Source: DASPTR01 sp041481365 (GTDB lineage Archaea; Thermoproteota; Bathyarchaeia; Bathyarchaeales; Bathycorpusculaceae). Taken from it: DNA of 35,516 nt. Shown here piece by piece: positions 24,569-33,640 of the stretch. Within the stretch, counting starts at the first letter, position 1. Every line of letters starts with the position of its first letter. A model generated the notes under the pieces. That model was not told the DNA's origin. It saw only the letters and a list, made by a program, of their open reading frames with translations, and did not search any database. A program made the translations under genes and the position numbers. The stretch is from contig JBGPBS010000006.1 of the NCBI GenBank assembly GCA_041481365.1, positions 1-35,516 on the forward strand, given 5' to 3'.

Positions 24569-25738
24569 TCAATTTGAATTGTGTGCTTTTCTGTAGGCTT
24601 GTGCGCGGTCGATTCTTTTCTTCCCTGACGGGTGGTCGTAGAAGAGGAATTCTGTTATCGAGTTCGGATAGGCGTATCTTAGGTTTTGGTCACAAAGCTT
24701 TGTCATGGCAGATATGTAAGCATCTGGGTTTTCCACCAAATCCAGCTCATATTGGTCACATTGGCCTTCTGCCCTGCGACTTAACGTGTTCATCAAAGGC
24801 GTCAAGCAAGTGAATAAGAGACCCAGCGTCAAAGCCAGCAGGGGAAGAGAAACTGCAGAGTCAATGTGCTGTATTCCAAAGAATCCAGAACCCACTTGCA
24901 GTATTTGACTTAATGTGAAAAGCATGAGCAGGAAAGCTCCGGCGAGTAGTGCGGTCAATTTCCAAATGTGCCCATAGATGTGGTGTCCGATCTCGTGTCC
25001 CATGACGCTCTCGGTCTCCTCTTTCGTGAACTTCGAGAGGAACGTATCGCTTAGAAGCATTCTGCGTGTTCTTCCTACTCCCGTCAAAGCAGCAGTAGCT
25101 TTCTTCGTTCTTGCTCCGGCCTTCATTTCGAAGACGCCTATGACCTTAATTCCCGCCTTGTCAGCAAGCCTTGTCAGACTATTCAGCAACTCTTCGTCTC
25201 TCAGCCTCGGAAACTTGTAAAAAAGCGGCATTATCAACACCGGCGCGACATACATGAAAACAGCAATGAAGAAGGCCGAAGCAAGCCAAGTGAAAACCCA
25301 CCAGTACGCGAAATTGAGCCACATGAAATTGTAGACTCCGTACACGAAGACAAGAACGACGAGCAATGACAGCCCTGAGGCCTTGACGTTGTCTAGGAAC
25401 CAACCGCGTGAGCTTTCAGTCGACAACTCGAACCTATGTTCCAAGACGTATCCCTTGTAGAAATCAAAAGGAAGCGAAACGAGCCAGAAAGCGATGTAGC
25501 CGATCAAGGCAAACAAGATAACTGTCAACGACTGGTCAGGAACGTAAGTTTGAATCGAATCTTGCAAAGCAACAGGAAGCCTTAGGCCCAGCACCAGAAA
25601 CCCTAGAACAATCAAAACTAAGCCTTTCCACAGAGACGCACGCAGCTCACTGTATAGGTAATCCTTGGCTTTGTGTTGAGTTTGTGGATCAAAACCGTAC
25701 GAGGACTCAGACAGCCACAACACTCTCCAAACGTGCAC
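24569..25738 (-). CDS. M48 metalloprotease, Ste24/CAAX protease type
   Basis: This is a membrane zinc protease. The 389 residues hold about six hydrophobic segments (for example near 38-53, 72-90, 123-140, 145-168, 262-281 and 296-314). The zinc motif HEIGHH is at 248-253, preceded by ESVMG. A third ligand is E324 in SRRAEGQCDQY, and HPSGKKRID near 369-377 is the C-terminal family motif. Ste24 enzymes cleave prenylated or misfolded membrane proteins; archaeal substrates are not known from sequence. The start is taken as GTG 25738, though GTG 25723 is also possible. It is not clearly in an operon. Confidence 0.92.
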   Translation of the reverse strand: MHVWRVLWLSESSYGFDPQTQHKAKDYLYSELRASLWKGLVLIVLGFLVLGLRLPVALQDSIQTYVPDQSLTVILFALIGYIAFWLVSLPFDFYKGYVLEHRFELSTESSRGWFLDNVKASGLSLLVVLVFVYGVYNFMWLNFAYWWVFTWLASAFFIAVFMYVAPVLIMPLFYKFPRLRDEELLNSLTRLADKAGIKVIGVFEMKAGARTKKATAALTGVGRTRRMLLSDTFLSKFTKEETESVMGHEIGHHIYGHIWKLTALLAGAFLLMLFTLSQILQVGSGFFGIQHIDSAVSLPLLALTLGLLFTCLTPLMNTLSRRAEGQCDQYELDLVENPDAYISAMTKLCDQNLRYAYPNSITEFLFYDHPSGKKRIDRAQAYRKAHNSN

Positions 25739-25898
25739 ATGCCGTGCACCTATTCTCTGGGCACCCTAGTTAACGTTTTCCAGCACGGGTCTTCAGAACA
25801 TTCGAAGACTGGAAAACATCAGCTAGATTTTTCTCAGGTCCCTCGCAGACTACAAGATTAGGCTAAGTGAGAATCCATGGAAGATAGGCAGTTAGCCA

Positions 25899-27242
25899 TT
25901 AGACTCTCGCAGTCTGCAAGCTTTTTGCGTGCTTGTCCTTTCGGCTTGCTGATTTGGCAATAGCGACTGCAGCCAGGGTGGCAACCAGCATCATTGCTAT
26001 TGGGTATTGGAATTCAGGGGTTATTGGGTTCGCGTCTCCGGTCACCGTGCCTGATATTCTTCCAGATTGAGCCGGCGGAATTGCTTGCAGATGGAAGTCT
26101 TGGCGTGTGATCTGGCTTACGAAAACTTGTACGCCGGTGAAGTTCTGATCTTGGTACCCGCTAGCGGATGCAGTCACCGTATATGTGTCGTCCGTCAAGC
26201 CCTGTGAGATCGTGTAATTGCCATTATTGTCCGCGGTTGCGCTTCCAGAGTCGAAATTGGTCTCTCCGATCGCTGTGACCGAAGCATAAGGTATGGGATG
26301 GTTGTTGGTATCCATGACCGTTCCCATGATTATTCCTGACGGTGCTGGAGGAGTGATCGTTAGCTCCATGTCGACATTAGGAGTCTCATTAGGAGCAGTG
26401 ACGAGGGCGGTAGTCTGGTTAAATGCGAACCCTCCGGACGTCGAAGACACCATCACAGTGTAGTTACCGCTTGCCAGCCCACTTGCAATCCTATAATGGC
26501 CAGTAACGTCTGTTTGATTGCTCCCGTAACTGCCACTCGTAGAATTAGAGGCAATGACGGTCAAGTTTGCCAGCGCTTGTCCGCCTGGCGTGGTTATTCT
26601 GCCTGAGATGATCCCAGAGCGTTGAAGGGAGAGGTTGATTCCTGTCGTCTTTGATCCTGCTGTGACAGAGACTGGTCCCATGGTTGTTCCAATGTATCCT
26701 GTTGGATAGAGGATGCTGACGTTGTAGGTTCCTGATCCGAGGTTCGTGTAAATCCCGTAGTTTCCAAGCGTATCAGTGGTGCCTGATCCGAAGAGAGTTC
26801 CGCTCCCGTTGGAAAGCGTCGCAAAGACGAAGGTGTTCGGTATGCCTAGACTGGTACCGCTGTCAGTGACTCTTCCGAAGATTCCACCAGATAGGCTCAA
26901 ATCGAAAATCAGGCCTGAAGTCTCAGACCCCGCCGTAACCATTATGTCGTCATTTTCAGCGTCAAGATAACCCTGTTTATACGTCGATACCGTGTAATTT
27001 CCTGACTGCAAACCATCAGTAATATTGAAATGGCCGTTGTTATCTGTGATCGTGTATCCGCTACCATTATTGCTATAAGCCGAGACGACGACTCCAGACA
27101 AGGGCACTCCCGAACTTGCATAGACTCTTCCAAAGGAATTCTTCTTGGATAAAACTGAAAAGCCAAACATGGAAATCTGAAGAGCGAAACTCATCAGAGC
27201 TGAAAAAACCAGAATACTCACGATGATCCTTCTTTGAAACAT
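25899..27242 (-). CDS. Surface protein with four CarboxypepD-reg-like repeats and PEF-CTERM-like anchor
   Basis: A signal-type hydrophobic stretch near residues 6-30 (IIVSILVFSALMSFALQISMF) points to export. Four similar Ig-like beta-sandwich repeats follow, roughly 36-115, 118-206, 210-295 and 303-390. Each carries a G-x-V/I-T-x...G-x-P core and an N-Y-x-V-x-x-S/A motif (for example SGNYTVSTYKQGYLDA and SGNYTVMVSSTSGG). Many N-x-S/T sites suggest glycosylation. The C-terminus has ITPEFQYPIAMMLVATLAAVAIA then a basic SASRKDKHAKS: a PEF motif, a helix and positive charges, as in archaeosortase substrates. No enzyme active site is visible. ATG 27242 has AAGGTG upstream. Confidence 0.8.
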   Translation of the reverse strand: MFQRRIIVSILVFSALMSFALQISMFGFSVLSKKNSFGRVYASSGVPLSGVVVSAYSNNGSGYTITDNNGHFNITDGLQSGNYTVSTYKQGYLDAENDDIMVTAGSETSGLIFDLSLSGGIFGRVTDSGTSLGIPNTFVFATLSNGSGTLFGSGTTDTLGNYGIYTNLGSGTYNVSILYPTGYIGTTMGPVSVTAGSKTTGINLSLQRSGIISGRITTPGGQALANLTVIASNSTSGSYGSNQTDVTGHYRIASGLASGNYTVMVSSTSGGFAFNQTTALVTAPNETPNVDMELTITPPAPSGIIMGTVMDTNNHPIPYASVTAIGETNFDSGSATADNNGNYTISQGLTDDTYTVTASASGYQDQNFTGVQVFVSQITRQDFHLQAIPPAQSGRISGTVTGDANPITPEFQYPIAMMLVATLAAVAIAKSASRKDKHAKSLQTARV

Positions 27243-27455
27243 AAGCGCACCTTCATCTTCATATAATCAGTTCCTTGCCGTTGACTGAGTATTAAAGATT
27301 TGCGGAGTGTGGGCCGAGATCGACTGGGCAGGGTGCTTCTCACAACCATTTTCGTCTGCCAAACCGTAGGTCAATTCATTAGATTCGCAGATGGGTTCGC
27401 CAGTGTCTGGGCAGCATGTGGAGAATCGGATAGGGCAGCCGGAGGGCTTAGGCGG

Positions 27456-29945
27456 CTATTGTTGTTTTCTTTTGAGCATGTTGTCCAGGATCGGCTTCAT
27501 CTTCGTGTTTTCAGCCTTGATTTTCTCCTTGCCTAGAGCCTGCATCTGAGATGTCATATCTCTGATTACTTCTGCGAATTTTATGCCTTCGGCTGCCGAA
27601 ACGTATTCTACTCTGAATCTCTCTGGGCTCATGCCGAGTTTCTGCAGCATCGGCGCCAATGCGTCCATCCTGGCCTTCATCTTGTAATTCCCGCTTATGT
27701 AGTGGCAGTCGTATGGCAAGTGGCAGGCTCCAACCAGGACCATGCCTGCGCCGAGTCTGAAGGCTTCTAGCACGAAGTCGCGGTCAACTCTGCCGGAACA
27801 CATTACACGGATGGGCCTGATCGTCGGCGGATACTCAAACCTGCTTGTGCCCGCTAGGTCTGCCCCAGCGTAGCTGCACCAGTTACATAAAAAGCCGAGA
27901 ATCTTCTCCTCGGGGTTCGCTTCCAATGCCGTTCTAATCTGTGCCATGATCTGTGCATCAGTAAAATGCCTCTGCGTGATCGCATCGGCTGGACATTCTG
28001 CAACGCATGTTCCGCAACCGTGGCACATGGCCGTGAAGACCTCTGCAACCTGTCCTTCTGGAGCTCTGACTGCACCGTACGGGCAAGCTTTGGCGCATAA
28101 TCCGCATTTTGCTTTCGTGTTGCGGCATTTTGACGGATCAACTTGAGCAACGATGGGTTGTATCTTCCACTTCGGCTGTGAGAGGATCGTGGCTGCTCGG
28201 GAGGCTGCGCCCATCCCTTGAGAGACACTGTATGGCACGTCTTTGGGACCTTGGCAGCCGCCTGCTACGAAGACCCCGTCCGCTGGCGTGTCTATAGGCT
28301 TAAGCTTTGGGTGACTTTCCATGAAGAAGCCATCACTTCCTCGACTGATGTTGAACACTCTGGCCACTTCGTCTGAACCCTGGGCTGCGGTTGCTGCTGT
28401 GGCCAAAATGACCATGTCGGCCTTGACTTCGACTGGTTCGCCGTTCTCTTTTTCAGCCTGTACGATCAGTTTTCCTGAGCCTGGGTTTTCTGTGACCGTT
28501 CTGCCTGCAAGCTTTGTGCGGATGAAGTTTACGCCGAGGTTTTGGGCTTTTCTGTACAGTTCCTCGTAACCTTTTTTGTTAGCTCGCATGTCGGTGAAGA
28601 TGACGTTGATGTCCAGTTTGTCGCCGTATTTTTCTTTGAGGAAGACGGCGCTTTTCAGCGTGAGCATGCAGCAGAAGCCTGAGCAGTACTCGTATTTTTT
28701 GGTGTCGCGTGAGCCCACGCATTGAATGTACGTGAGGCTTTCAGGCATTTTTCCGTCTGATGGCTTCCAAAGCGTTCCGAGCACTTGTGTTCCAGAGTCG
28801 ACGATGCGCTCGAGCTGCAGGGCTGTGATAACGTTCTTGTACTTGCCGAAGCCGTATTCGGGCAGGTCGTATGGCTCGTAGATGTCGTAGCCCGTTGCCA
28901 CGACGATGCAGCCGACCTCAATTGCCTGCTGACTAGGCTGCTGTTCATAGTTGACTGCTCCGACTGGGCAGATTTCTTGACATTTACCGCAGCTTCCATC
29001 TTTGAAGTGCAGGCACGTGTCTCTGTCGATCGCGTACGTGTTCGGCGTCGCGTTCGCAAAAGACGTGTAGATGGCTTTTCGTTTTCGCGTGCCCGCGTCA
29101 AACTTGCTCGGCACTTCTACGGGGCAAACCTCGGAGCATTTGCCGCAGCTTATACACTTGCTCTCATCGACGTACCTGGGTCCTGTTTGCACTTCAGCCT
29201 TGTAGCTGCCGATGACGCCCTCGACTTTCTTCACCTCGGAATTGGTGAGAAGCTTGATGTTCGGGTGAACGGCAACGGCACCTATGCGCGTTGCAACACA
29301 TGAAAACCTTTGACAGTGAATCTGCTGGGGGCAGTTGGAACATTCGAAAACTGGAAAAGTCTTGCCCAACTGTGCCATGTGGCCGCCAATGATTTCGGCC
29401 TTGTCAACAAGATAAGTTTGATAACCCATCTCGGCGATGTCTAATGCTGCGCTTGCGCCGGCTACTCCAGCGCCGACGACCAACGCATTGTGTGTGACCG
29501 GAACTTCAAAAACGTCCAAGGGTTCAAGCAATCGCACCTTCGCAACAGCCATCTTTACAAGCTCTTTAGCCTTTTCCGTCGCTTCCTTAGGCGTGCCTTG
29601 GTGACACCAAGAAGAGAATTCGCGAATGTTCGCCATCTCGAACAGGAACTGGTTCATTCCTGCTTCGGAAACCGTTCGCCGAAAAGTGGGCTCATGCATT
29701 CTCGGAGAGCATGCCGCCACGACGACGCGGTTCAGTTTGTGTTCTCTTATTCCCTTCCTGATTTCTTCTTGGCCGGGATCAGCGCACGTGTAGCGATTGG
29801 TCTTGACGTAGACCACGTCGGGCAGGGTTCGAGCATAGTTTGCAACGTCTTCCACGTCAACGGTGCCGGCGATATTGAGGCCACAGTAGCAAATGTAGAC
29901 TCCTATTCGTAGCTCTTCAGGCTTAGCGTCTGGTTGCTGGCTCAT
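27456..29945 (-). CDS. hdrA: HdrA-MvhD fusion, FAD and Fe-S electron-bifurcation subunit
   Basis: The 829-residue protein joins an HdrA-type flavoprotein to an MvhD-like C-terminal domain. Residues 1-140 hold the HdrA N-terminal cysteine region (C19, C21, and CSPRMHEPTF near 79-88). The FAD loop is GAGVAGAS at 158-165. A ferredoxin motif is at 264-274 (CISCGKCSEVC), a further cysteine cluster at 311-326, and two C-terminal clusters (CGLCAKACP and CHGCGTCVAECP) precede the MvhD part. The MvhD part carries FLCNWCSYAGADLAG and ACHLPYDCHYISGN for the 2Fe-2S centre. HdrA is the flavin-bifurcation site that couples ferredoxin reduction to a high-potential acceptor. Its ATG overlaps the previous stop as ATGA. 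No hydrogenase is encoded here. Confidence 0.93.
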   Translation of the reverse strand: MSQQPDAKPEELRIGVYICYCGLNIAGTVDVEDVANYARTLPDVVYVKTNRYTCADPGQEEIRKGIREHKLNRVVVAACSPRMHEPTFRRTVSEAGMNQFLFEMANIREFSSWCHQGTPKEATEKAKELVKMAVAKVRLLEPLDVFEVPVTHNALVVGAGVAGASAALDIAEMGYQTYLVDKAEIIGGHMAQLGKTFPVFECSNCPQQIHCQRFSCVATRIGAVAVHPNIKLLTNSEVKKVEGVIGSYKAEVQTGPRYVDESKCISCGKCSEVCPVEVPSKFDAGTRKRKAIYTSFANATPNTYAIDRDTCLHFKDGSCGKCQEICPVGAVNYEQQPSQQAIEVGCIVVATGYDIYEPYDLPEYGFGKYKNVITALQLERIVDSGTQVLGTLWKPSDGKMPESLTYIQCVGSRDTKKYEYCSGFCCMLTLKSAVFLKEKYGDKLDINVIFTDMRANKKGYEELYRKAQNLGVNFIRTKLAGRTVTENPGSGKLIVQAEKENGEPVEVKADMVILATAATAAQGSDEVARVFNISRGSDGFFMESHPKLKPIDTPADGVFVAGGCQGPKDVPYSVSQGMGAASRAATILSQPKWKIQPIVAQVDPSKCRNTKAKCGLCAKACPYGAVRAPEGQVAEVFTAMCHGCGTCVAECPADAITQRHFTDAQIMAQIRTALEANPEEKILGFLCNWCSYAGADLAGTSRFEYPPTIRPIRVMCSGRVDRDFVLEAFRLGAGMVLVGACHLPYDCHYISGNYKMKARMDALAPMLQKLGMSPERFRVEYVSAAEGIKFAEVIRDMTSQMQALGKEKIKAENTKMKPILDNMLKRKQQ

Positions 29946-31984
29946 GTCTTAGCCTCCTTCTTCATTGCAGCCCCTATCTGAGCGGTGATCTGCTTGTCGG
30001 AGTAGTTCGGCATCTTTACAATATCCATCGGACAGGCTGAGCTGCATATGCCGCATCCCCGGCAGAGACCTTCGTCGACTTTTGCCAGTTCCCTGTCGCC
30101 GACTTTCTGAACTTTAATCGCGTTATAACTGCATGTGGATTCGCAGACTCTGCAGCCGCTACACAAGTCTTCATTTACGTTTGCGACGATGGGTTCCACA
30201 AGCCATGAATCTTTTCTCAGCACGCTTGCAGCTTGGGCTGCCGCTGCGCTGCCTTGAGCGACGCTGTATGGTATGTCTTTCAGACCTTGACAGGCGCCTG
30301 AAAGGAATATTCCTGGGACATCCGTGTCCGTGGGCCTTATTTTCGGTTGACATTCAACGAAGAAGCCGTCTTTATTGAGGGGTAAATTGAGGATTTTTGC
30401 CAGTTCTGGCGCCGTGCTGGCGGATATAGCAGCGTTTGCCAAGACTACCATTTCGACGTTGGCTAGGACGGGTTTGCCGTCTTCTGTTTCGGCGTAGACT
30501 GTCAGGTTTTTGGTTTCTGGGTCTTCTGTTATTCGGCGGTTTTCCAGCTTGGTTCTGATGAATTTTACGCCGGATTTCTGTGCTCGGTTGTAGAATTCCT
30601 CGTAGCCCTTGAAGTTGCTTCGCATGTCGTTGAAGAAAACGTAAACGCCGATAGCATCCTTGTATTTCTCTTTGAGCATGACCGAATGCTTCAGCGTGTA
30701 CATGCAGCAGAAGCTTGAGCAATATTCGTATCTGTTTATGTCACGGGAGCCTACGCATTGAATGAAAGCGATAGAATGTGGTTTTTGCCCATCTGAAGCT
30801 CGGACCACTTTGCCACCTGTGGGTCCGGCTGCCAGGATCAACCTTTCGAACTCTAGGGCTGTGAAGACATTATAGTATTTGCCGTACCCTGTCCACTCCA
30901 TGCCCTCGGGGTTGTACATGTCATAACCTATGGAGACTATTATGGCTCCAACGTTGACCTCTATTTCTTCGGGTTTCTGGTCGAAGTTGATTGCTTCGCG
31001 GGCTCCGCAGGCGTCAACGCACTTGAAGCATTCGATGCAGTAGTCGCGGTTTATCGTATAGATAAGCGGGACCGCTTGACCATACGGAACGGAAATGGCT
31101 TTTCTCACGCCTAAGTACATGTCTGCATAATTCGGATATTCTATCGGGCAAGCATCTTTGCATTCACCGCAGCCCGTGCAGTTCCCAGCTATTACGTATC
31201 TTGGGTTCTTCCTTATTTTGACTTTGAAGTTGCCAACGTGTCCGTCAACCTTCAAGACATCGGCGAATGAGATTATCTCTATGTTCGGATGCCTTCCAAC
31301 GTCCACCATTTTTGGGCCTTCGATGCAGATGCTGCAGTCAAGGGTTGGGAATGTCTTGTCCAGAAGTGCCATGTAGCCGCCGATGGTTTCGGTTTTTTCA
31401 ACCATGTAAACCTTGAAGCCCATGTCGGCAAGGTCCAAGGCCGCGTTTATGCCTGATATACCTCCGCCGATGATCATGACCTCCTTTGTCATGGGCAACT
31501 CGATGGGCTGCAGTGGCTCGAGAACTCTTGCTTTGGCAACGGCCATTCTGACTATGTCCTTAGCTTTCTCATTGGTCTCTTTCGGTGAGGCCTGATGACA
31601 ATAAGAATTAAATTCGCGAATGTTCGCCATCTCAAAAAGCCAAGGGTTCAGATTCGCTTGCGATACACATCTTTGGAAGGTTGGCTCATAGAGTCTAGGT
31701 GAGCAACCTGCGACAACTACACGCTCAAGCCTGTTTTTCTTTATTGCCGTCTTGATTTCTTCTTGGCCTTGCTGGCTGCAGGGATAGTTCATGTTTTCAG
31801 CATAAACGACGTTTGGAAGGGTCTCAGCATATTTCGTCAAGTCCTCAACATTGATGACTGACGATATGGCGGAACCACACTGGCAGACGAAAACTCCGAT
31901 TCGTGGCCGCTTCTGGACTTTCTTCTGCTCATGATTTTTCTCTTTCGTGGTTCCAATCTCATTTGGTGGAGCTCTCCGGGGCAT
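29942..31984 (-). CDS. hdrA: HdrA-type FAD/Fe-S oxidoreductase subunit
   Basis: This second HdrA homolog has 680 residues. It shares the N-terminal C-x-C-G (C34, C36) and CSPRLYEPTFQ near 94-104, the FAD loop GGGISGINA near 173-181 and TLDCSICIEGPKMVDVG near 210-226. A two-cluster ferredoxin lies near 260-335 (CTGCGECKDACP, CIECFKCVDAC) and a C-terminal two-cluster ferredoxin has CSGCRVCESTC and CRGCGICSSACP. It lacks the MvhD domain of its downstream neighbour. The start is ATG 31984, only 1 nt after the polyferredoxin stop, with GGAGG overlapping it. The first 25 residues are charged and not typical of HdrA, so a shorter start is possible. Confidence 0.93.
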   Translation of the reverse strand: MPRRAPPNEIGTTKEKNHEQKKVQKRPRIGVFVCQCGSAISSVINVEDLTKYAETLPNVVYAENMNYPCSQQGQEEIKTAIKKNRLERVVVAGCSPRLYEPTFQRCVSQANLNPWLFEMANIREFNSYCHQASPKETNEKAKDIVRMAVAKARVLEPLQPIELPMTKEVMIIGGGISGINAALDLADMGFKVYMVEKTETIGGYMALLDKTFPTLDCSICIEGPKMVDVGRHPNIEIISFADVLKVDGHVGNFKVKIRKNPRYVIAGNCTGCGECKDACPIEYPNYADMYLGVRKAISVPYGQAVPLIYTINRDYCIECFKCVDACGAREAINFDQKPEEIEVNVGAIIVSIGYDMYNPEGMEWTGYGKYYNVFTALEFERLILAAGPTGGKVVRASDGQKPHSIAFIQCVGSRDINRYEYCSSFCCMYTLKHSVMLKEKYKDAIGVYVFFNDMRSNFKGYEEFYNRAQKSGVKFIRTKLENRRITEDPETKNLTVYAETEDGKPVLANVEMVVLANAAISASTAPELAKILNLPLNKDGFFVECQPKIRPTDTDVPGIFLSGACQGLKDIPYSVAQGSAAAAQAASVLRKDSWLVEPIVANVNEDLCSGCRVCESTCSYNAIKVQKVGDRELAKVDEGLCRGCGICSSACPMDIVKMPNYSDKQITAQIGAAMKKEAKT

Positions 31985-31985
31985 A

Positions 31986-32918
31986 CTAGTCCTCCTTCAG
32001 TCCCACTCTCTTTTTCACGGATTCCTTTGCCTTCGAGGAACGCTTAGACTTCAGTTCCTTGGCAACGTCAACTGGCGAAGCCAACCTTTCTAGAGCCTTG
32101 TTCCAAGCGCCTGAGCGTATCGGAGTATGGTTTAGGCTCGTTCGTTTGAGTTCCAATGCTTGGTCTACTGGGCAGACGATCTTGCATGCTCCGCAGTAGA
32201 CGCAGAAGGTCTCGTTCGAGCGCACTTTCTTGTCTGATTCAGACAGGTATAGCGCTCCTGTGACTGGGCAGACGTCTAGGCAGTCTGTGCAGTCTTCCGG
32301 GCATCTTTCAGTGTGAATGTCTATTTTTCCATTGAGGATTTTTCTTACGCGAATCAGGCCTTCTGAGCATTTGAATTCGCATATTCTGCAGCATGGGCAG
32401 TGTTCCTTGTCAATTTCAACTTGGACGTGGACCCCCCGTCTTTCTCCTGCGGTGAGCATTGACAGGTTCTCCACAGTTTTTCCATCAGCAGTCAGCCACT
32501 TTGTCTTTATCAGATCTAACGGGCATGCATCTTCGCATTCCGTCACGTTTCCCTTAAGCTTCGTCTGATCCACTTGAATGTCGCGAACAAGTTGCGGAAA
32601 GCTTTCGTTTTCCACGACGGAAAGAACGTGTTTGCCATCCACCGTCAATTTCATCGCTCCATATGGGCAGATCACGTCGCATATGCCGCAGAAGTTGCAT
32701 TTTGCCAAGTCCACGTCGATCTTGGCCTTTTCAGCCTTCCTCCCAGCGATTTTGGGTCGTTTCTCGACTTTGATTGCTTCTTTTGGGCATGCCAAGCTAC
32801 AGATCTGGCAGCCTACGCAGTAGTTCCTGTCATTAGTCAGCTTGTAGTTTTTGACGTGCAAAACCCACTCTAACGACAGAGCTTCAGCCGTTTCCTTCTT
32901 AATGGTTCTCAACGGCAT
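31986..32918 (-). CDS. Polyferredoxin with about five [4Fe-4S] motifs
   Basis: The 310-residue soluble protein carries cysteine clusters at 34-44 (CVGCQICSLAC), 74-84 (CNFCGICDVIC), 174-184 (CPCCRICEFKC), 206-217 (spaced, CPEDCTDCLDVC) and 239-249 (CVYCGACKIVC), plus a lone pair near 128-132. It resembles the multi-cluster ferredoxins that feed Fwd/Fmd and Mvh/Hdr complexes (FwdF or MvhB type), but it is shorter than the usual FwdF. It is the first gene of the minus-strand run with the two HdrA genes, 1 nt before the next. The natural role would be an electron wire between HdrA and a partner such as Fwd. A basic tail (about 265-310) has no clusters. Confidence 0.88.
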   Translation of the reverse strand: MPLRTIKKETAEALSLEWVLHVKNYKLTNDRNYCVGCQICSLACPKEAIKVEKRPKIAGRKAEKAKIDVDLAKCNFCGICDVICPYGAMKLTVDGKHVLSVVENESFPQLVRDIQVDQTKLKGNVTECEDACPLDLIKTKWLTADGKTVENLSMLTAGERRGVHVQVEIDKEHCPCCRICEFKCSEGLIRVRKILNGKIDIHTERCPEDCTDCLDVCPVTGALYLSESDKKVRSNETFCVYCGACKIVCPVDQALELKRTSLNHTPIRSGAWNKALERLASPVDVAKELKSKRSSKAKESVKKRVGLKED

Positions 32919-32987
32919 TGACTGCCCACCAAACTTGTGTTATCCTGAATGGAAAGCCACATTTTAGATAGCCTTGCAATTTCTTTA

Positions 32988-33002
32988 ATAAATAGTTTGG
33001 TT
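32988..33002 (-). promoter_or_regulatory. TATA-type promoter for the polyferredoxin-hdrA operon
   Basis: The minus strand reads AACCAAACTATTTAT followed by TAAAG. The transcript start would fall near 32960, leaving a leader of about 40 nt to ATG 32918. The same 15 bases occur at 16310-16324. Confidence 0.5.
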
Positions 33003-33017
33003 TGAACATCGGACGAT

Positions 33018-33581
33018 CTAATGATGCATCTTCGTGCATATTGCCACGTAGCATTTCAAGTCTTCTTCATCCTCAAAAGCTGCAACGTGCAATCTGGCCT
33101 TGCGGAGTAGATCCGTGAAATCCTCTCGCGAAAAGATCCTCTTCAATCCTGTGACGACAATTACGGCTTCACCTTTTGAAGCCCGCTTAACCTCCTCCAG
33201 CGTGCGAACTGGTCTGGGCGAATTCTGCACGAGAGTGATGGCAAACACGTGGTCACAGGTCCCTTCTTGCAGGGGAATAAAGTCAGCGTCAGCGCAGACT
33301 ATTCCAACGTTAGAGAGATTTCTTGCCCTTTCCCTTGCCTTGAGCAACGTCTTCCTAGAGATATCCACTCCGACAATTCTTTTTGATGCCCGGTTTATGT
33401 GAGGGAAAAGTAGCCCTGTTCCGCAACCAACGTCTAGGACGATTCCCAACTCTTGCTTCTGCAGGCTTTCTAGAGCTGTAACATATTTTGAGGTTTGTTC
33501 CTGTTCGTAACGAAGGTCATACATGTGCGCTGTTGCATCGTATCTTCGCATTATGTCGCGTTTCTTCTTCCACTCTGCCAT
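33018..33581 (-). CDS. Class I SAM-dependent methyltransferase
   Basis: The 187-residue protein has a Rossmann methyltransferase core. Motif I is VLDVGCGTGLLFP near residues 48-60, the acidic SAM-ribose residue lies in RIVGVDISRKTLLKARERA near 68-86, and CADADFIPL near 95-103 precedes DHVFAITLVQN near 110-120, the motif IV region. The substrate is unknown. The start is ATG 33581, divergent from nucS across 59 bp. The stop lies just upstream of the polyferredoxin promoter, so its mRNA may read into that operon. Confidence 0.85.
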   Translation of the reverse strand: MAEWKKKRDIMRRYDATAHMYDLRYEQEQTSKYVTALESLQKQELGIVLDVGCGTGLLFPHINRASKRIVGVDISRKTLLKARERARNLSNVGIVCADADFIPLQEGTCDHVFAITLVQNSPRPVRTLEEVKRASKGEAVIVVTGLKRIFSREDFTDLLRKARLHVAAFEDEEDLKCYVAICTKMHH

Positions 33582-33640
33582 TGGGGATCTTCAGAAGTCT
33601 TATTTGCATACCAGCCTTCATAAACCATTGGCGAGGATAA

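Noticed and set aside
25739..25898. Gap between the M48 protease and the surface protein checked for a small gene or RNA
   Set aside because: No open frame with a good start and no stable stem was seen.
27243..27455. Region between the HdrA-MvhD gene and the surface protein checked for a tRNA
   Set aside because: A GGGTTCGCC string occurs but no cloverleaf can be formed; only a TATA-like CTTTAATA (minus, near 27290) for the surface protein is plausible.
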